A DNA stretch of 64,000 bases from Nonomuraea terrae (GTDB lineage Bacteria; Actinomycetota; Actinomycetes; Streptosporangiales; Streptosporangiaceae): the NCBI RefSeq assembly GCF_004348995.1, contig NZ_SMKQ01000002.1, forward strand, positions 1-64,000, written 5' to 3'. The notes below the pieces were generated by a model. The model searched no databases, was not told the DNA's origin, and saw only the letters and a program-made list of their open reading frames with translations. Shown in pieces: positions 33,884 through 42,963 of this stretch. The position numbers and the translations under genes were made by a program. The first letter of the stretch is position 1. Each line of letters begins with the position of its first letter.

Positions 33884-34905
33884 GTACGTACGAGGCGGCA
33901 GGGGTCGACATCGAGGCCGGCGAGCGTGCCGTCGACCTGATGAAGGACAAGGTGGCGCGTTCGCGCCGCCCGGAGGTCGTCGACGACGCCAGCGGTTTCG
34001 CGGGTCTGTTCGACGCCTCCGCCCTGCTGCGCTACCAGCGCCCGCTGCTGGCCACCTCGACCGACGGCGTCGGCACCAAGGTCATGATCGCCCAGCGGTA
34101 CGGCAAGCACGACACGATCGGCATCGACCTGGTCGGCATGGTCCTCGACGACCTGGTGGTCTGCGGGGCCGAGCCGCTGTTCATGACCGACTACATCGCC
34201 TGCGGCAAGGTGGTGCCCGAGCGCATCGCCGAGATCGTCGGCGGGGTCGCCGAGGGCTGCCGCCTGGCCGGCGCCGCGCTCGTGGGCGGCGAGACGGCCG
34301 AGCACCCGGGCGCGATGGGCGCCGACGAATACGACCTGGCGGGCGCCGGCACCGGCGTGGTGGAGGCGTCGGCCATGCTCGGGCCCGAGCGGGTGGCCGA
34401 GGGCGACGTCGTGCTGGGGCTGGCCTCCTCCGGCGTCCACTCCAACGGCTACTCGCTGGTGCGCCACGTGCTGCGCGAGGCGTCGCTGTCGCTCGACGCG
34501 GTGCTGCCCGAGCTGGGCCGGCCGCTCGGCGAGGAGCTGCTGGAGCCGACGCGCATCTACTCGCTCGCCTGCCTGGAGCTGACCCGCGCGGTCGAGGTGC
34601 ACGCCTACGCCCACATCACCGGCGGCGGCATCGAGGGCAACCTGGCGCGGTCACTGCCCGCCCACCTCGACGCGGTGCTCGACCGCTCGTCGTGGACGCC
34701 CCCGGCGATCTTCGAGGTGCTCGCCGGGCACGGGAAGATCGCCCAGCGCGACCTGGATCGTACGTTCAACCTGGGGGTGGGGATGGCGGCCGTGGTCGCG
34801 CCCGGCGCGGCCGACGAGGCCGTGCGGGTGCTCGCGGCACGCGGGCTGCCCGCCTGGGTGATGGGCGAGATCGTCGCCGGAACGGGTCAGGCCCGCTACC
34901 GCTGA
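33880..34905 (+). CDS. purM: Phosphoribosylformylglycinamidine cyclo-ligase (AIR synthetase)
   Basis: 341 residues, normal length. Signatures are STDGVGTKVMIAQRYGKHDT, the following GMVLDDLVVCGAEPLFMTDY, GGETAEHPG and the C-terminal HITGGGIEGNLAR. PurM closes the imidazole ring of FGAM using ATP to give AIR, the step after PurL. GTG at 33880 overlaps the purF stop by four bases, with GGAGA upstream, so the pair is translationally coupled. Two hairpins follow. Confidence 0.95.
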   Translation: MSTYEAAGVDIEAGERAVDLMKDKVARSRRPEVVDDASGFAGLFDASALLRYQRPLLATSTDGVGTKVMIAQRYGKHDTIGIDLVGMVLDDLVVCGAEPLFMTDYIACGKVVPERIAEIVGGVAEGCRLAGAALVGGETAEHPGAMGADEYDLAGAGTGVVEASAMLGPERVAEGDVVLGLASSGVHSNGYSLVRHVLREASLSLDAVLPELGRPLGEELLEPTRIYSLACLELTRAVEVHAYAHITGGGIEGNLARSLPAHLDAVLDRSSWTPPAIFEVLAGHGKIAQRDLDRTFNLGVGMAAVVAPGAADEAVRVLAARGLPAWVMGEIVAGTGQARYR

Positions 34906-34943
34906 CCGCGGGCAGCAGAAAAAAGCCCCACCACGTGACGAAA

Positions 34944-35007
34944 GCCCCACGGTTTCCCGTGGGGCCCGACGAATGTGATCGGAATCCCGGCGACTGATGT
35001 CGCCGGG
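34944..35007. terminator. Two consecutive hairpins between purM and the DUF3073 gene
   Basis: Hairpin 1: GCCCCACGG (34944-34952) with CCGTGGGGC (34957-34965), loop TTTC. Hairpin 2: CCCGGCGAC (34986-34994) with GTCGCCGGG (34999-35007), loop TGAT. The flanking genes converge here, so each hairpin may stop one of them. Confidence 0.75.
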
Positions 35008-35034
35008 CCCTGGTCACTTCACCCAGAAGAACGG

Positions 35035-35265
35035 CTACCGGCGGCCGGAAGGACGGCTGTCGTCGTCGTCTCCGGCACCGTAGTCATCGGCGTAATCGGC
35101 ATAGCGATCCGCCAGCTCATCGTTGAGGTCGTCGGCGTCGTCACTGCGGCTGGAGTCTCCGACTCCGAGTTCGTCGCGAAGACGGTCAAGATCCGTGCCA
35201 CCGCTGTTGTACTTCAGCTGGCGAGCAACCTTGACCTGCTTGGCCTTTGCTCGGCCGCGCCCCAT
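35035..35265 (-). CDS. DUF3073 family small protein
   Basis: 76 residues. The basic N-terminus MGRGRAKAKQVKVARQLKYN is strongly conserved across actinobacteria, followed by an acidic C-terminus (SSRSDDADDLNDELADRYAD). Charge asymmetry suggests nucleic-acid binding, but no function is known. ATG at 35265 was chosen because homologues start there and GAGGGGG lies about eight bases upstream; a longer in-frame ORF is not conserved. Its place between purM and vdh matches S. coelicolor gene order. Confidence 0.88.
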   Translation of the reverse strand: MGRGRAKAKQVKVARQLKYNSGGTDLDRLRDELGVGDSSRSDDADDLNDELADRYADYADDYGAGDDDDSRPSGRR

Positions 35266-35416
35266 TGGCTCGACCCCCTCGTGTGGGGTCGTCCCCGACC
35301 CCTCGTCGCTAACGCACCACACACTGACGCCACCTGACTCTGGGCGTCAGCCTATCGTTCGCCTATTACCGTACCTGTTTTGTGCCCAGCTCGGTACGTC
35401 GTATGGGCGCGGGGCA

Positions 35417-36496
35417 TCAGCGGCCCAGCCAAATGGCCCGAATACGCCCGACTTCCGACATTCTGCGCTCGGCCAGCCTATCTGCTGCGACCGCGGGAGG
35501 TACGCCCTCCTCAGCGGCGATTTCGAAGATCTTCAGAGTCGTGTCGTAGATCTGGGCCGCATTCGACCTGGCGCGCTCCATGTCGAAGCCGCGGATCTCG
35601 TCGGCGACCTGAATCACACCACCGGAGTTGACGACGTAGTCGGGCGCGTACAGGATGCCGCGGTCCTCCAGCTGCTTCTCCACACCGGCGTGGGCCAGCT
35701 GGTTGTTCGCGGCGCCGCAGACGATCTTCGCCCGGAGCGCGGCCACCGTGTCGTCGTCGAGCGCCCCGCCCAGCGCGCACGGAGCGAAGACGTCGATGTC
35801 GGAGGTCACGAGGGCACGCGCGTCGGCGACGACGTCGACCTCGGGATGGTGCTGGCGCACCCGCTCGACGGCTCGCTCGCTCACGTCACAGACCACGACC
35901 TCGGCGCCGTCCTCGCGCAGCAGGTCGACCAGGCGGTGGCCGACCTTGCCGACCCCCTCGACCCCCACCCGCCTGCCGTGCAGCGACGGGGTGCCGAAGA
36001 CCCGCTCGGCGGAGGCCCTCATGCCCTGGAACACACCGAACGCCGTGAGGATCGACGAGTCGCCGGCCCCGCCGTTGGCCAGGGTGCGCCCGGTCACGAA
36101 AGTCGACTCGCGGGCGACGATGTCCATGTCCTCGCTGTAGGTGCCCACGTCGCAGGCGGTGATGTAGCGCCCGCCGAGCGACTCGACGAACCTGCCGTAC
36201 GCCCGCAGCAGCGGCTCGCTCTTGTCGCGGGCCGGGTCGCCGATGATGACGGCCTTGCCGCCGCCGAGATCGAGGCCGGCCAGCGCGTTCTTGTAGGACA
36301 TGCCCTTGGCCAGGTTGAGCACGTCGGCCAGGGCCGCCTGCTCGTTCTCGTACGGATAGAACCGCGTGCCCCCGAGGGCCGGGCCCAGCGCCGTGTTGTG
36401 GATGGCGATGATGGCACGCAGGCCGCTCTGCTCGTCCGCGCAGAAGACGACCTGCTCGTGTACGTCCTTGTGGGACGTGCCGAAGACGTCGGTCAC
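35417..36496 (-). CDS. vdh: Valine/leucine dehydrogenase (Glu/Leu/Phe/Val dehydrogenase family)
   Basis: 359 residues. The N-terminal catalytic domain has [20 protein letters not shown] and [20 protein letters not shown], including both active-site lysines of the family. The NAD-binding domain shows [17 protein letters not shown]. The C-terminal part has [14 protein letters not shown]. It deaminates branched-chain amino acids to 2-oxoacids, which bkdABC then decarboxylates. GTG at 36496 has GGGAG eight bases upstream. The position next to DUF3073 and before the unknown gene and bldC equals the Streptomyces vdh locus, which supports the symbol. Confidence 0.9.
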   Translation of the reverse strand: MTDVFGTSHKDVHEQVVFCADEQSGLRAIIAIHNTALGPALGGTRFYPYENEQAALADVLNLAKGMSYKNALAGLDLGGGKAVIIGDPARDKSEPLLRAYGRFVESLGGRYITACDVGTYSEDMDIVARESTFVTGRTLANGGAGDSSILTAFGVFQGMRASAERVFGTPSLHGRRVGVEGVGKVGHRLVDLLREDGAEVVVCDVSERAVERVRQHHPEVDVVADARALVTSDIDVFAPCALGGALDDDTVAALRAKIVCGAANNQLAHAGVEKQLEDRGILYAPDYVVNSGGVIQVADEIRGFDMERARSNAAQIYDTTLKIFEIAAEEGVPPAVAADRLAERRMSEVGRIRAIWLGR

Positions 36497-36603
36497 TGTG
36501 GTGACTCCCTGTCCGGTCCGCCGCACCTTCGCGGCGGAGATCCCTCCCAGAGTAGTGACGGCGCGACGGTGCGCGCGGAGACGCTTCGTGACACGATGCC
36601 TCC

Positions 36604-37467
36604 GTGCTGCCCTACGCCGCCTACCTCCGTGTCTATGAGCCGCTGACCGCGTTCGCCGAGCCCGAGCGCAAGGTGTGGGCCGACTACGCCGACTCACGCG
36701 ACCGCCCGCGACGCGCGAACGCGCTCAACGCGGAGCATGGCGAGTCCGTCATGCGCCTGCTCGGCACGCCCCCTCAACCCGTTCCCGCCCAGGAGAGCCC
36801 CAACGCCTATCTCCGGCGTGTCGAGGACCGTCTGTACGTATGTCCCTGGCAGACCCGGTTGCGTTCGTGGCTGGCGTTCTCACGGCTTCGTGGCACCACG
36901 CCCGTGAAGGTGATGGACCACCTTGTGCCGAAGGCGGTCGCCGAGCAGACGGCCGACGACTTCGACCGCTACAAGCGGCGGGCGGGCTCGGGCGCGCTGC
37001 GCACCCACATCCGCACGACGTCCTGGCACGTGCCGGCGTCGTGGTTCGTGCCGTTCGACGGCAACGAGCGCTGGCTGGTGCTCGGCTCGGCCAACCCGGG
37101 GCAGGACGTCACGACGGCCACGGGGCGCAACCTCATCTATGTCACCTCCATGGCGCAGGCCAGGAGGCGGGCGGCGCGGGCGCTCAGCGTGCTGCGCCGG
37201 CACCTGGGCGACACCTCGGCACCCCTCGACGTCGAGGACGTCGCGCGGTGGCTGGAGGAGTTCCACCCCCACTCGCTGGTGGAGCTCGACTACGGCGGGC
37301 TCGTCCACCTGATGGACGACGACGCGTTGCAGGCCGACCAGTCGGTGGCGGAGCTCTCCGCCGCTCTGACGGGGCTGGACACGGGTCAAGAAGAACTTGC
37401 CTACGCCATGTACCAGAGAGTCATCCTGCGGTGGAAGTCAATGCAACTGCTGGAATCTGCCAACTGA
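36604..37467 (+). CDS. Conserved unknown protein adjacent to bldC
   Basis: 287 residues, no recognised domain. The N-terminus [20 protein letters not shown] and internal [29 protein letters not shown] and [24 protein letters not shown] helical stretches look soluble and cytoplasmic, with many Arg and Trp residues and no membrane segment. The same place in S. coelicolor (between vdh and bldC) is held by an uncharacterised gene, so linkage appears conserved. Start GTG 36604 lacks a good ribosome site; CACGAT six bases upstream could be a -10 of a leaderless promoter. Divergent from vdh. Function unknown; a developmental role with BldC is only an inference. Confidence 0.75.
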   Translation: MLPYAAYLRVYEPLTAFAEPERKVWADYADSRDRPRRANALNAEHGESVMRLLGTPPQPVPAQESPNAYLRRVEDRLYVCPWQTRLRSWLAFSRLRGTTPVKVMDHLVPKAVAEQTADDFDRYKRRAGSGALRTHIRTTSWHVPASWFVPFDGNERWLVLGSANPGQDVTTATGRNLIYVTSMAQARRRAARALSVLRRHLGDTSAPLDVEDVARWLEEFHPHSLVELDYGGLVHLMDDDALQADQSVAELSAALTGLDTGQEELAYAMYQRVILRWKSMQLLESAN

Positions 37468-37789
37468 GCCCCAATACGGGTGTCTGACCTGCATGAGTAG
37501 GTCACGTCTCGCGGCTGCTCTCTTCTGCGAACTGAGTAGTTTGCCGTTTTCACTGCGATACCACGAACCGTGTCGCTAGAATCACCGAGCGTGACATGGC
37601 CACGGGGGCGGGCAGTTGGGTCAAAGAAGGGCTCGCCAATCGCTCAGCGTGGCGGTATGGTCACATCGGGTGATGCCGCATATGGCTCAGAAAAGCCGCA
37701 CGCTCTGTGCCATAGGGGGACATCCGTGACACGCGCAAAGGCAGTCACAGGATCGCTAAGCCGGTCCACACGGAGGAGAGGCCGCACAA
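37468..37789 (+). other. Intergenic region upstream of bldC (322 bp)
   Basis: No convincing gene is present. The stretch is somewhat richer in A+T than its surroundings, especially 37490-37580, and presumably carries the bldC promoter and regulatory sites. I did not recognise a specific operator. The strong ribosome site GGAGGAGAGG lies at 37772-37781. Confidence 0.5.
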
Positions 37790-37993
37790 ATGTCAGCTCG
37801 TACACCCGAGGCCGAGCCACTGCTTACGCCCGCTGAGGTCGCGACCATGTTCAGGGTCGACCCCAAGACCGTTACGCGGTGGGCCAAGGCGGGCAAGTTG
37901 ACGTCGATTCGCACCCTCGGCGGTCATCGGCGTTACCGGGAGACCGAGGTTCGCGCGCTGCTCGCGGGGATCCCGCAGCAGCGCTCCGAGTAA
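37790..37993 (+). CDS. bldC: Developmental regulator BldC (MerR-type HTH)
   Basis: 67 residues, the same size as Streptomyces BldC. The whole protein is a MerR-like winged helix: LLTPAEVATMFRVDPKTVTR, WAKAGKLTSIRTLGGHRRYR, followed by a short tail. It lacks the MerR effector domain. In Streptomyces it binds head-to-tail on direct repeats and holds back sporulation genes so that aerial hyphae form on time. Its presence is evidence for a differentiating actinomycete. GGAGGAGAGG precedes the ATG by about eight bases. Confidence 0.95.
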   Translation: MSARTPEAEPLLTPAEVATMFRVDPKTVTRWAKAGKLTSIRTLGGHRRYRETEVRALLAGIPQQRSE

Positions 37994-38194
37994 CGGGAAC
38001 GTCGTCACGGACCTCAGGGGGGTTCAGTGGGTGGACCTGGCCGGCGCTGGAGGCCCGGTCCACCACTCGTGACGACACGACGTCGCGACGGAAGTTGGCG
38101 CCGCCCGCCCGGCGCCACTCTTCTCCGTGAGCGAGCCGCCGTCTTCTGGATGAGCGGCGGGAGCGCAGCGACCATCGGGGCGACCGAGCCCGCC

Positions 38195-38866
38195 TCACGG
38201 AGTGAGGCCATGAGGAGAGCCCAGTCGCTCCATCAACCCGGCGACGTCGCCATCATGGGCGGCGGCGACGCCTAGCAGCGCGACCATGTGATCGACCAGC
38301 ATCTTCTCGAGCGTCGAGCGGTCGATGTCGCGGTGCTCCAGCCAGTCGAGGCCGGCCGCCTCCACGGAGGCGATCCACGACCGCAGCGTCGTGCGCAGCA
38401 CAGGCCCTGGCTCCTCGACGCCCATCTGCTTCTGGACGAGAGCGAAAAGCCGGCGGCGCACGCCGTCGACGATCTCTCCCACCTCGCCCGTCCTGTTGGC
38501 GGGGCCGCCGCGCAGCAGCGCCGCGAAGCCCGCCGCGTGCTCCTCGACGAAGTCGAAGTAACGTCTGAGCCCGGAGGCCAGCTCGTCGAGCGCCCCGCCG
38601 CCATCCTGGGACTGCAGCCGCGACTCCAGCTGCACCGCCGCGCTGCGCAGCGCGGCCACGTAGAGCTCCTGCTTGCCGCCGAAGTAGTGGTAGACCAGGG
38701 CGCGCGAGGCGCCCGCCGCCGAGGCCACGTCGTCGATGGAGACGTCTTCCGCGTCGCGGGTGCCGAACAATTCCAGCGCCGCCGCCATGAGCTCTTCCCT
38801 GCGGCGGTCCACGCTGAGCCTGCGCCGCGCCGGCCGTGTGTTTCCGGCTGACTCCCCGCCTTTCAC
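38195..38866 (-). CDS. TetR family regulator
   Basis: 223 residues from GTG 38866 (VKGGESAGNTRPARRRLSVD). The helix-turn-helix is VSIDDVASAAGASRALVYHY with FGGKQELYVAAL, as in TetR proteins; the ligand domain matches no group I know. No clear Shine-Dalgarno is present, but TACTGT ends six bases before the GTG (38878-38873), so a leaderless start fits; longer forms reading further upstream would then not be transcribed. Faces away from the LacI-type gene; no obvious target gene is adjacent, so its regulon is unknown. Confidence 0.87.
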   Translation of the reverse strand: MKGGESAGNTRPARRRLSVDRRREELMAAALELFGTRDAEDVSIDDVASAAGASRALVYHYFGGKQELYVAALRSAAVQLESRLQSQDGGGALDELASGLRRYFDFVEEHAAGFAALLRGGPANRTGEVGEIVDGVRRRLFALVQKQMGVEEPGPVLRTTLRSWIASVEAAGLDWLEHRDIDRSTLEKMLVDHMVALLGVAAAHDGDVAGLMERLGSPHGLTP

Positions 38867-39010
38867 ACCTGCACAGTAGCCGACCCCCCTTGGCCGAAAT
38901 CCTCCGTCCCGTGACAAGAGTTACGCCAATCCGTTACGGAGGCCGTACCCTGCCGCGAACTCGATCGTTTGGTGAGACAGGTGCCCATATCCGCATCGCG
39001 GGGGAGACAC

Positions 39011-40057
39011 ATGTCAGGACCGCCCGTCAACACTTCCATCGCCGAACTGAGAGAGGTAGACGCACTGCCTCGGCCGAGACCGACCATCCGTAATGTCGCC
39101 GAACGAGCCGGCGTGTCCAAATCGCTCGTCTCTCTCGTGCTGCGTGGTTCCCCGCACGTGAGCGAGCACCGTCGCCAGGCCGTGCTGCAGGCCGCCCGCG
39201 AGCTCGGCTACCGGCCGAACGCGGTCGCCCGCAGCCTGGTCGAGGGACGTACGCATCTGGTGGGCGCGCTCGTCGCCGACCTGCACAATCCGTTCTACGC
39301 GGAGTTCCTCGACGGCCTCCAGGAGAGCCTGCACGGCGACGGTCTGCGCATGCTCATCGGGAACAGCCAGTGGGACCCGGCGTTCGAGGACGAGGCCGTT
39401 GAGGCGTTCCTCGAGCTGAGGGTCGACGGCCTCGTGCTGCTCGGCATCGCGCCGACCAGCGAGACGCTGGTCGAGGCGACCTCCTACACGCCCACCGTCG
39501 TGGTGGGGGAACGTGACAACCAGCTGGACGGCGTCGACATCGTGGTCGACGACGATCAACTCGGCGCCCGCATGGCCATCGACCACCTGGTCGAGCTGGG
39601 CCACAAGCGGATCGCCCACATCGAGAGCCGGCGCGCGTCGCGCTGCGAGGGCTACCTCGTGGCGATGCGCAGGCACGCGCTGGCGCCGTACATCATGGTG
39701 GAGGCCGCCGAGTCCGACGAGGACGGCGGCAGGGCGGCGGCGAAGGCGCTGCTGACCCGCGACCCCAGGCCCACGGCGATCTTCGCCGCCAATGACGTGG
39801 TCGCGCTCGGCGTGCTCTCTGCCGCGGGCGAACTGGGCCTGCGCGTCCCCGAAGACCTCTCGGTGGTGGGGTACGACAACACGCACCTGTCGGCCTCGCA
39901 CCACATCTCGCTCACCTCGGTCGACCAGCCCCGCCGCGCGATGGGCCGGTCGGCGGCCGCCCTGCTGAGCGACCGGATCGGAGACCCCGGCAAGGCAGCG
40001 CGCCTGCGGGAGATCCGGCCGGAGTTAGTCGTGCGACGGAGCACGGGGCCCGCCTAA
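39011..40057 (+). CDS. LacI family transcriptional regulator
   Basis: 348 residues. After a 25-residue lead, the LacI helix-turn-helix reads TIRNVAERAGVSKSLVSLVL with hinge helix NAVARSLVEGRT. The periplasmic-binding-protein-like sensor domain follows (LVGALVADLHNPFYAEFLDG, FAANDVVALGVLSAAGELGL, VPEDLSVVGYDN). It probably senses a sugar or related metabolite. ATG at 39011 has GGGGAG upstream. No sugar transporter or catabolic gene is next to it; the nearest carbohydrate gene is the GH20 enzyme at 41.4 kb, so a link to amino-sugar use is possible but unproven. Confidence 0.9.
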   Translation: MSGPPVNTSIAELREVDALPRPRPTIRNVAERAGVSKSLVSLVLRGSPHVSEHRRQAVLQAARELGYRPNAVARSLVEGRTHLVGALVADLHNPFYAEFLDGLQESLHGDGLRMLIGNSQWDPAFEDEAVEAFLELRVDGLVLLGIAPTSETLVEATSYTPTVVVGERDNQLDGVDIVVDDDQLGARMAIDHLVELGHKRIAHIESRRASRCEGYLVAMRRHALAPYIMVEAAESDEDGGRAAAKALLTRDPRPTAIFAANDVVALGVLSAAGELGLRVPEDLSVVGYDNTHLSASHHISLTSVDQPRRAMGRSAAALLSDRIGDPGKAARLREIRPELVVRRSTGPA

Positions 40058-40178
40058 GAGCGGCCCAAAGCTGGGTCAAGCCGTGCGGAGGCACGGGCGT
40101 ACGACGGTTTACTCGTCAGGGTCATGCTAATTGTGGCCGGATTCGGTCCGGTCACGATCTGATCCGGGGGGAACAGTC

Positions 40179-40427
40179 ATGCGTGATCCGGAACTGGTGT
40201 CCTGTGCCCAGCGTGCGGCGGCAGAGCTCGAGCGCGCCTGGGGGCACTGGCGGGCGGGCAAGGGCCGGGGCGCCGACGGCGGCGCCGAGTCGGTCGCCAG
40301 CTACGTCGCCCACTCGCTCGACCACCCGTGGGGCCGCCCCCGCGTCGTCCTCGGCCTCGACGCCGAGGACGCGCGGGAGCTGGCCGCCCTGCTCGAACGA
40401 CAGGAGGTCGGCGAGCACGTCTGGTGA
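40179..40427 (+). CDS. Small conserved hypothetical protein
   Basis: 82 residues: MRDPELVSCAQRAAAELERA, then WGHWRAGKGRGAD and a C-terminus PRVVLGLDAEDARELAALLE. The pattern suggests two helices flanking a short strand. No known domain. GGGGGGAA lies before the ATG at 40179, which supports translation. Independent small gene between the LacI gene and the amidase gene. Function unknown. Confidence 0.7.
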   Translation: MRDPELVSCAQRAAAELERAWGHWRAGKGRGADGGAESVASYVAHSLDHPWGRPRVVLGLDAEDARELAALLERQEVGEHVW

Positions 40428-40493
40428 GGACGTGCCGGCGGGGATCGTACGCGCCAGACCGGCATAACACGGGCTCGACCGCCCTGCCTGCCG

Positions 40494-40506
40494 TAAGTTG
40501 GACGGT
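40494..40506 (+). promoter_or_regulatory. -10 element of a leaderless promoter for the amidase gene
   Basis: TAAGTT (40494-40499) and seven bases (GGACGGT) precede the ATG at 40507; no Shine-Dalgarno is present. Confidence 0.45.
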
Positions 40507-41373
40507 ATGCGTGCTCTACCAGCCACGATCCTCGCCGTCTGCGGCCTGATCGCCTCCGCGTGCGGCGGCGCCGGCACCGATGGCGCCACGGCAGGTCAGG
40601 CCGCCCCCGCGACGAGCGCGGGGCAGACCCCGGCGGCCACCACGGGGCAGACCCCCGCGGCCACCACCGGCGAGGCCGATGTACCGGTGTCGGAGACACC
40701 GGAAAAGGCCGAGCCGCTCGACGGCAAGGTGGTCGTCATCGACCCGGGCCACAACGGCGGCAACTTCCGCGACCCGGCCGCGATCAACCGCCAGGTCGAC
40801 GTGCTGACGCAGAAGAAGGCCTGCGACACGACCGGCACGTCCACCGACGACGGCTACAGCGAGGCCGCCTTCACCTGGGACGTCTCCACCCGGCTCCGCA
40901 AGATCCTGAAGAACCGGGGCGCCACGGTCGAGCTGACCCGCTCCGGCAACGACGGCGTCGGGCCGTGCATCACCGAGCGGGCCGCGATCGGCAACGAGGC
41001 CGACGCGGACGCCGCGATCTCCGTGCACGCGGACGGCTCGGCGCCGGGCAACCGCGGCTTCCACGTCATCATGCCGAAGAAGATCGACGGGCCGGTGGAC
41101 AAGGTCGTGAAGGCCTCGAGCAGGCTGGGCATCGCCGTCCGCGACGCCTTCCGCGAGGGCACGGGGCTGCCGTACTCGAACTACATCGGCAGCCGGGCGC
41201 TCGACTACCGCAACGACCTGGGCGGGCTCAACCTGTCGACGGTGCCGAAGGTGTTCATCGAGTGCGGCAACATGCGCAACGCCGCCGAGGCGGCCAAGTT
41301 CCGCGATCCGAAGTTCCGGCAGAAGATCGCTCTGGCGCTGGCGAACGGATTGCAGCACTATCTCGAATCATGA
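40507..41373 (+). CDS. N-acetylmuramoyl-L-alanine amidase (Amidase_3), putative lipoprotein
   Basis: 288 residues. The N-terminal signal ends in GLIASAC with the acylable cysteine at 19, a slightly weak lipobox. A Thr/Ala/Pro-rich linker with two GQTPAATT repeats (about 39-55) leads to the amidase domain from residue 72. Zinc ligands are H82 (VIDPGHNGG), the Glu of YSEAAFTWDV and the His of ISVHADGSAPGNRG; the catalytic Glu is in VFIECGNMRN. It cuts the amide between MurNAc and the stem peptide of peptidoglycan. Coupled by ATGA overlap to the GH20 gene, so the pair may act together on cell-wall fragments. Confidence 0.9.
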   Translation: MRALPATILAVCGLIASACGGAGTDGATAGQAAPATSAGQTPAATTGQTPAATTGEADVPVSETPEKAEPLDGKVVVIDPGHNGGNFRDPAAINRQVDVLTQKKACDTTGTSTDDGYSEAAFTWDVSTRLRKILKNRGATVELTRSGNDGVGPCITERAAIGNEADADAAISVHADGSAPGNRGFHVIMPKKIDGPVDKVVKASSRLGIAVRDAFREGTGLPYSNYIGSRALDYRNDLGGLNLSTVPKVFIECGNMRNAAEAAKFRDPKFRQKIALALANGLQHYLES

Positions 41374-42962
41374 TTCCTCGTCCTGAGCTGCTCCATGACC
41401 TTTCCGCCTCCTACGCGCTGAGCTCCGGCGCGACGGTGTCCGGTGACCTGGTGGACGCCGTACGTGTCGCGCTGCCCTGGCTCGACCTGCGGCCCGGCGA
41501 CTCCGGCGAGATCGACGTGCGCCGTGATCCGTCGCTGGGCGAGGAGGCGTACCGGCTGACGGTGGGGTCGCGCGGTGTGGAGATCGCGGCGGGCGGCCGG
41601 GCGGGGGCGTTCTACGCCGCGCAGTCGTTGCACCAGCTGCTGCCCGACGCCTCCTACCGGTTCTCGGCCGGCGCGTTGTGGGCCGTGCGGGGGGTGCGGG
41701 TCGAGGACGCGCCCGCGTTCGCCTGGCGTGGGCTGCACCTCGACGTGGCGCGGCACTTCCTCCCCAAGCGGGAGGTGCTGCGCCTGCTGGACCTGATGGC
41801 GGTGCACAAGCTCAACCGGCTCCACCTGCACCTGGTCGACGACCAGGGGTGGCGGGTGGAGAGCCGGGCCTACCCGCGGCTGCACGAGGTGGCCTCCCAC
41901 CGCCCGCGTACGGTGACCAGCCACTACGGGGAGCCGCTGACGTACGACGACCTCCCGCACGGCGGCTACTACAGCCTGGACGACCTGGCGGAGATCGCCG
42001 CGTACGCGCGCTCCCGCTGCGTCACGGTGGTGCCGGAGATCGACGTGCCGGGGCACGCGTCGGCGATCCTGGCGGCGTACCCGGAGTTCGGGGCCACCGG
42101 GGAGCCGCATGAGGTGCTCGACCGGTGGGGCATCTCCCCCGCGATCCTGTCGCCGCTGCCGGCGACCGTCGACTTCCTCCTCACGGTCTTCGACGAGCTG
42201 CTGGGGGCGCTGGGCGAGACCCCGTACGTGCACATCGGCGGCGACGAGGTGGTGCTCGACCACTGGGCGGCCTCGCCGGAGATCGGCGCGTACCGCGAGT
42301 CGCTGGGCCTGGCGACGGCCAACGACCTGCAGGCGTGGTTCCTGCGGCGGCTGGCCGACGCGTTGGCCGAGCGCGGCGCGCGGGCCGTGGTGTGGGACGA
42401 GGCGTTCGTCAGCGGCGGGCTGCGCGAGGACACGATCGTCATGCCGTGGCGCGGCATGGGCGTGGGCCGGCGGGCGGCCGCGGCCGGGCACGACATCGTG
42501 GCGACGCCGGTGTTCCCGCTCTACTTCGACTACGCCGAGTCGGGCTCGCCCGAGGAGCCGATGGCCATCGGCGACACCACCACGGTGGACGACGTGGCCG
42601 CGTTCGACCCGGCGCCCGCCTCCTGGAGCGATGCGGAGCGGTCGCGGGTGCTGGGGGCGCAGGCGCAGCTGTGGAGCGAGCGGGTGCCCGACCCGCGGAC
42701 GGTCGACTACCGGCTGTGGCCGAGGGCCTGCGCGCTCGCGGAGGTGGCCTGGGCGGGCCGGGCCCAGGAGGGCTTCGGCGAGCGGCTGGCCCGCCATCTC
42801 GGGCGGCTCGACGCGCTCGGCGTGGAGTATCGTCCGCCGGCGGGGCCGCGCCCGTGGCAGCGGCGGCGCCCGCACCGGCCGAGCGAGCTGGACATGCGCG
42901 ACAGGATGGCCCGCATCGAGGCGATGACGTACGACGCGGAGTCGACCCGGCCGAGCGTGTGA
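41370..42962 (+). CDS. Beta-N-acetylhexosaminidase, GH20
   Basis: 530 residues. An N-terminal GH20b-like domain (residues 1-110) precedes the TIM barrel starting at FAWRGLHLDVARHFLPKREV. The catalytic Asp-Glu pair of the substrate-assisted mechanism is D292-E293 in YVHIGGDEVVLDHW. A conserved tryptophan pocket includes VVWDEAF and QAQLWSER. It removes terminal GlcNAc or GalNAc from chitin, peptidoglycan or glycan fragments. No signal peptide is visible, so it is probably cytoplasmic. Its ATG overlaps the amidase stop, implying one transcript and a joint role in cell-wall turnover or recycling. Confidence 0.92.
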   Translation: MIPRPELLHDLSASYALSSGATVSGDLVDAVRVALPWLDLRPGDSGEIDVRRDPSLGEEAYRLTVGSRGVEIAAGGRAGAFYAAQSLHQLLPDASYRFSAGALWAVRGVRVEDAPAFAWRGLHLDVARHFLPKREVLRLLDLMAVHKLNRLHLHLVDDQGWRVESRAYPRLHEVASHRPRTVTSHYGEPLTYDDLPHGGYYSLDDLAEIAAYARSRCVTVVPEIDVPGHASAILAAYPEFGATGEPHEVLDRWGISPAILSPLPATVDFLLTVFDELLGALGETPYVHIGGDEVVLDHWAASPEIGAYRESLGLATANDLQAWFLRRLADALAERGARAVVWDEAFVSGGLREDTIVMPWRGMGVGRRAAAAGHDIVATPVFPLYFDYAESGSPEEPMAIGDTTTVDDVAAFDPAPASWSDAERSRVLGAQAQLWSERVPDPRTVDYRLWPRACALAEVAWAGRAQEGFGERLARHLGRLDALGVEYRPPAGPRPWQRRRPHRPSELDMRDRMARIEAMTYDAESTRPSV

Positions 42963-42963
42963 C

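Noticed and set aside
38097..38116. GGCGCC repeats after bldC as a terminator
   Set aside because: Only 6-bp arms with a 7-nt-plus loop; much weaker than the other hairpins listed, so not annotated.
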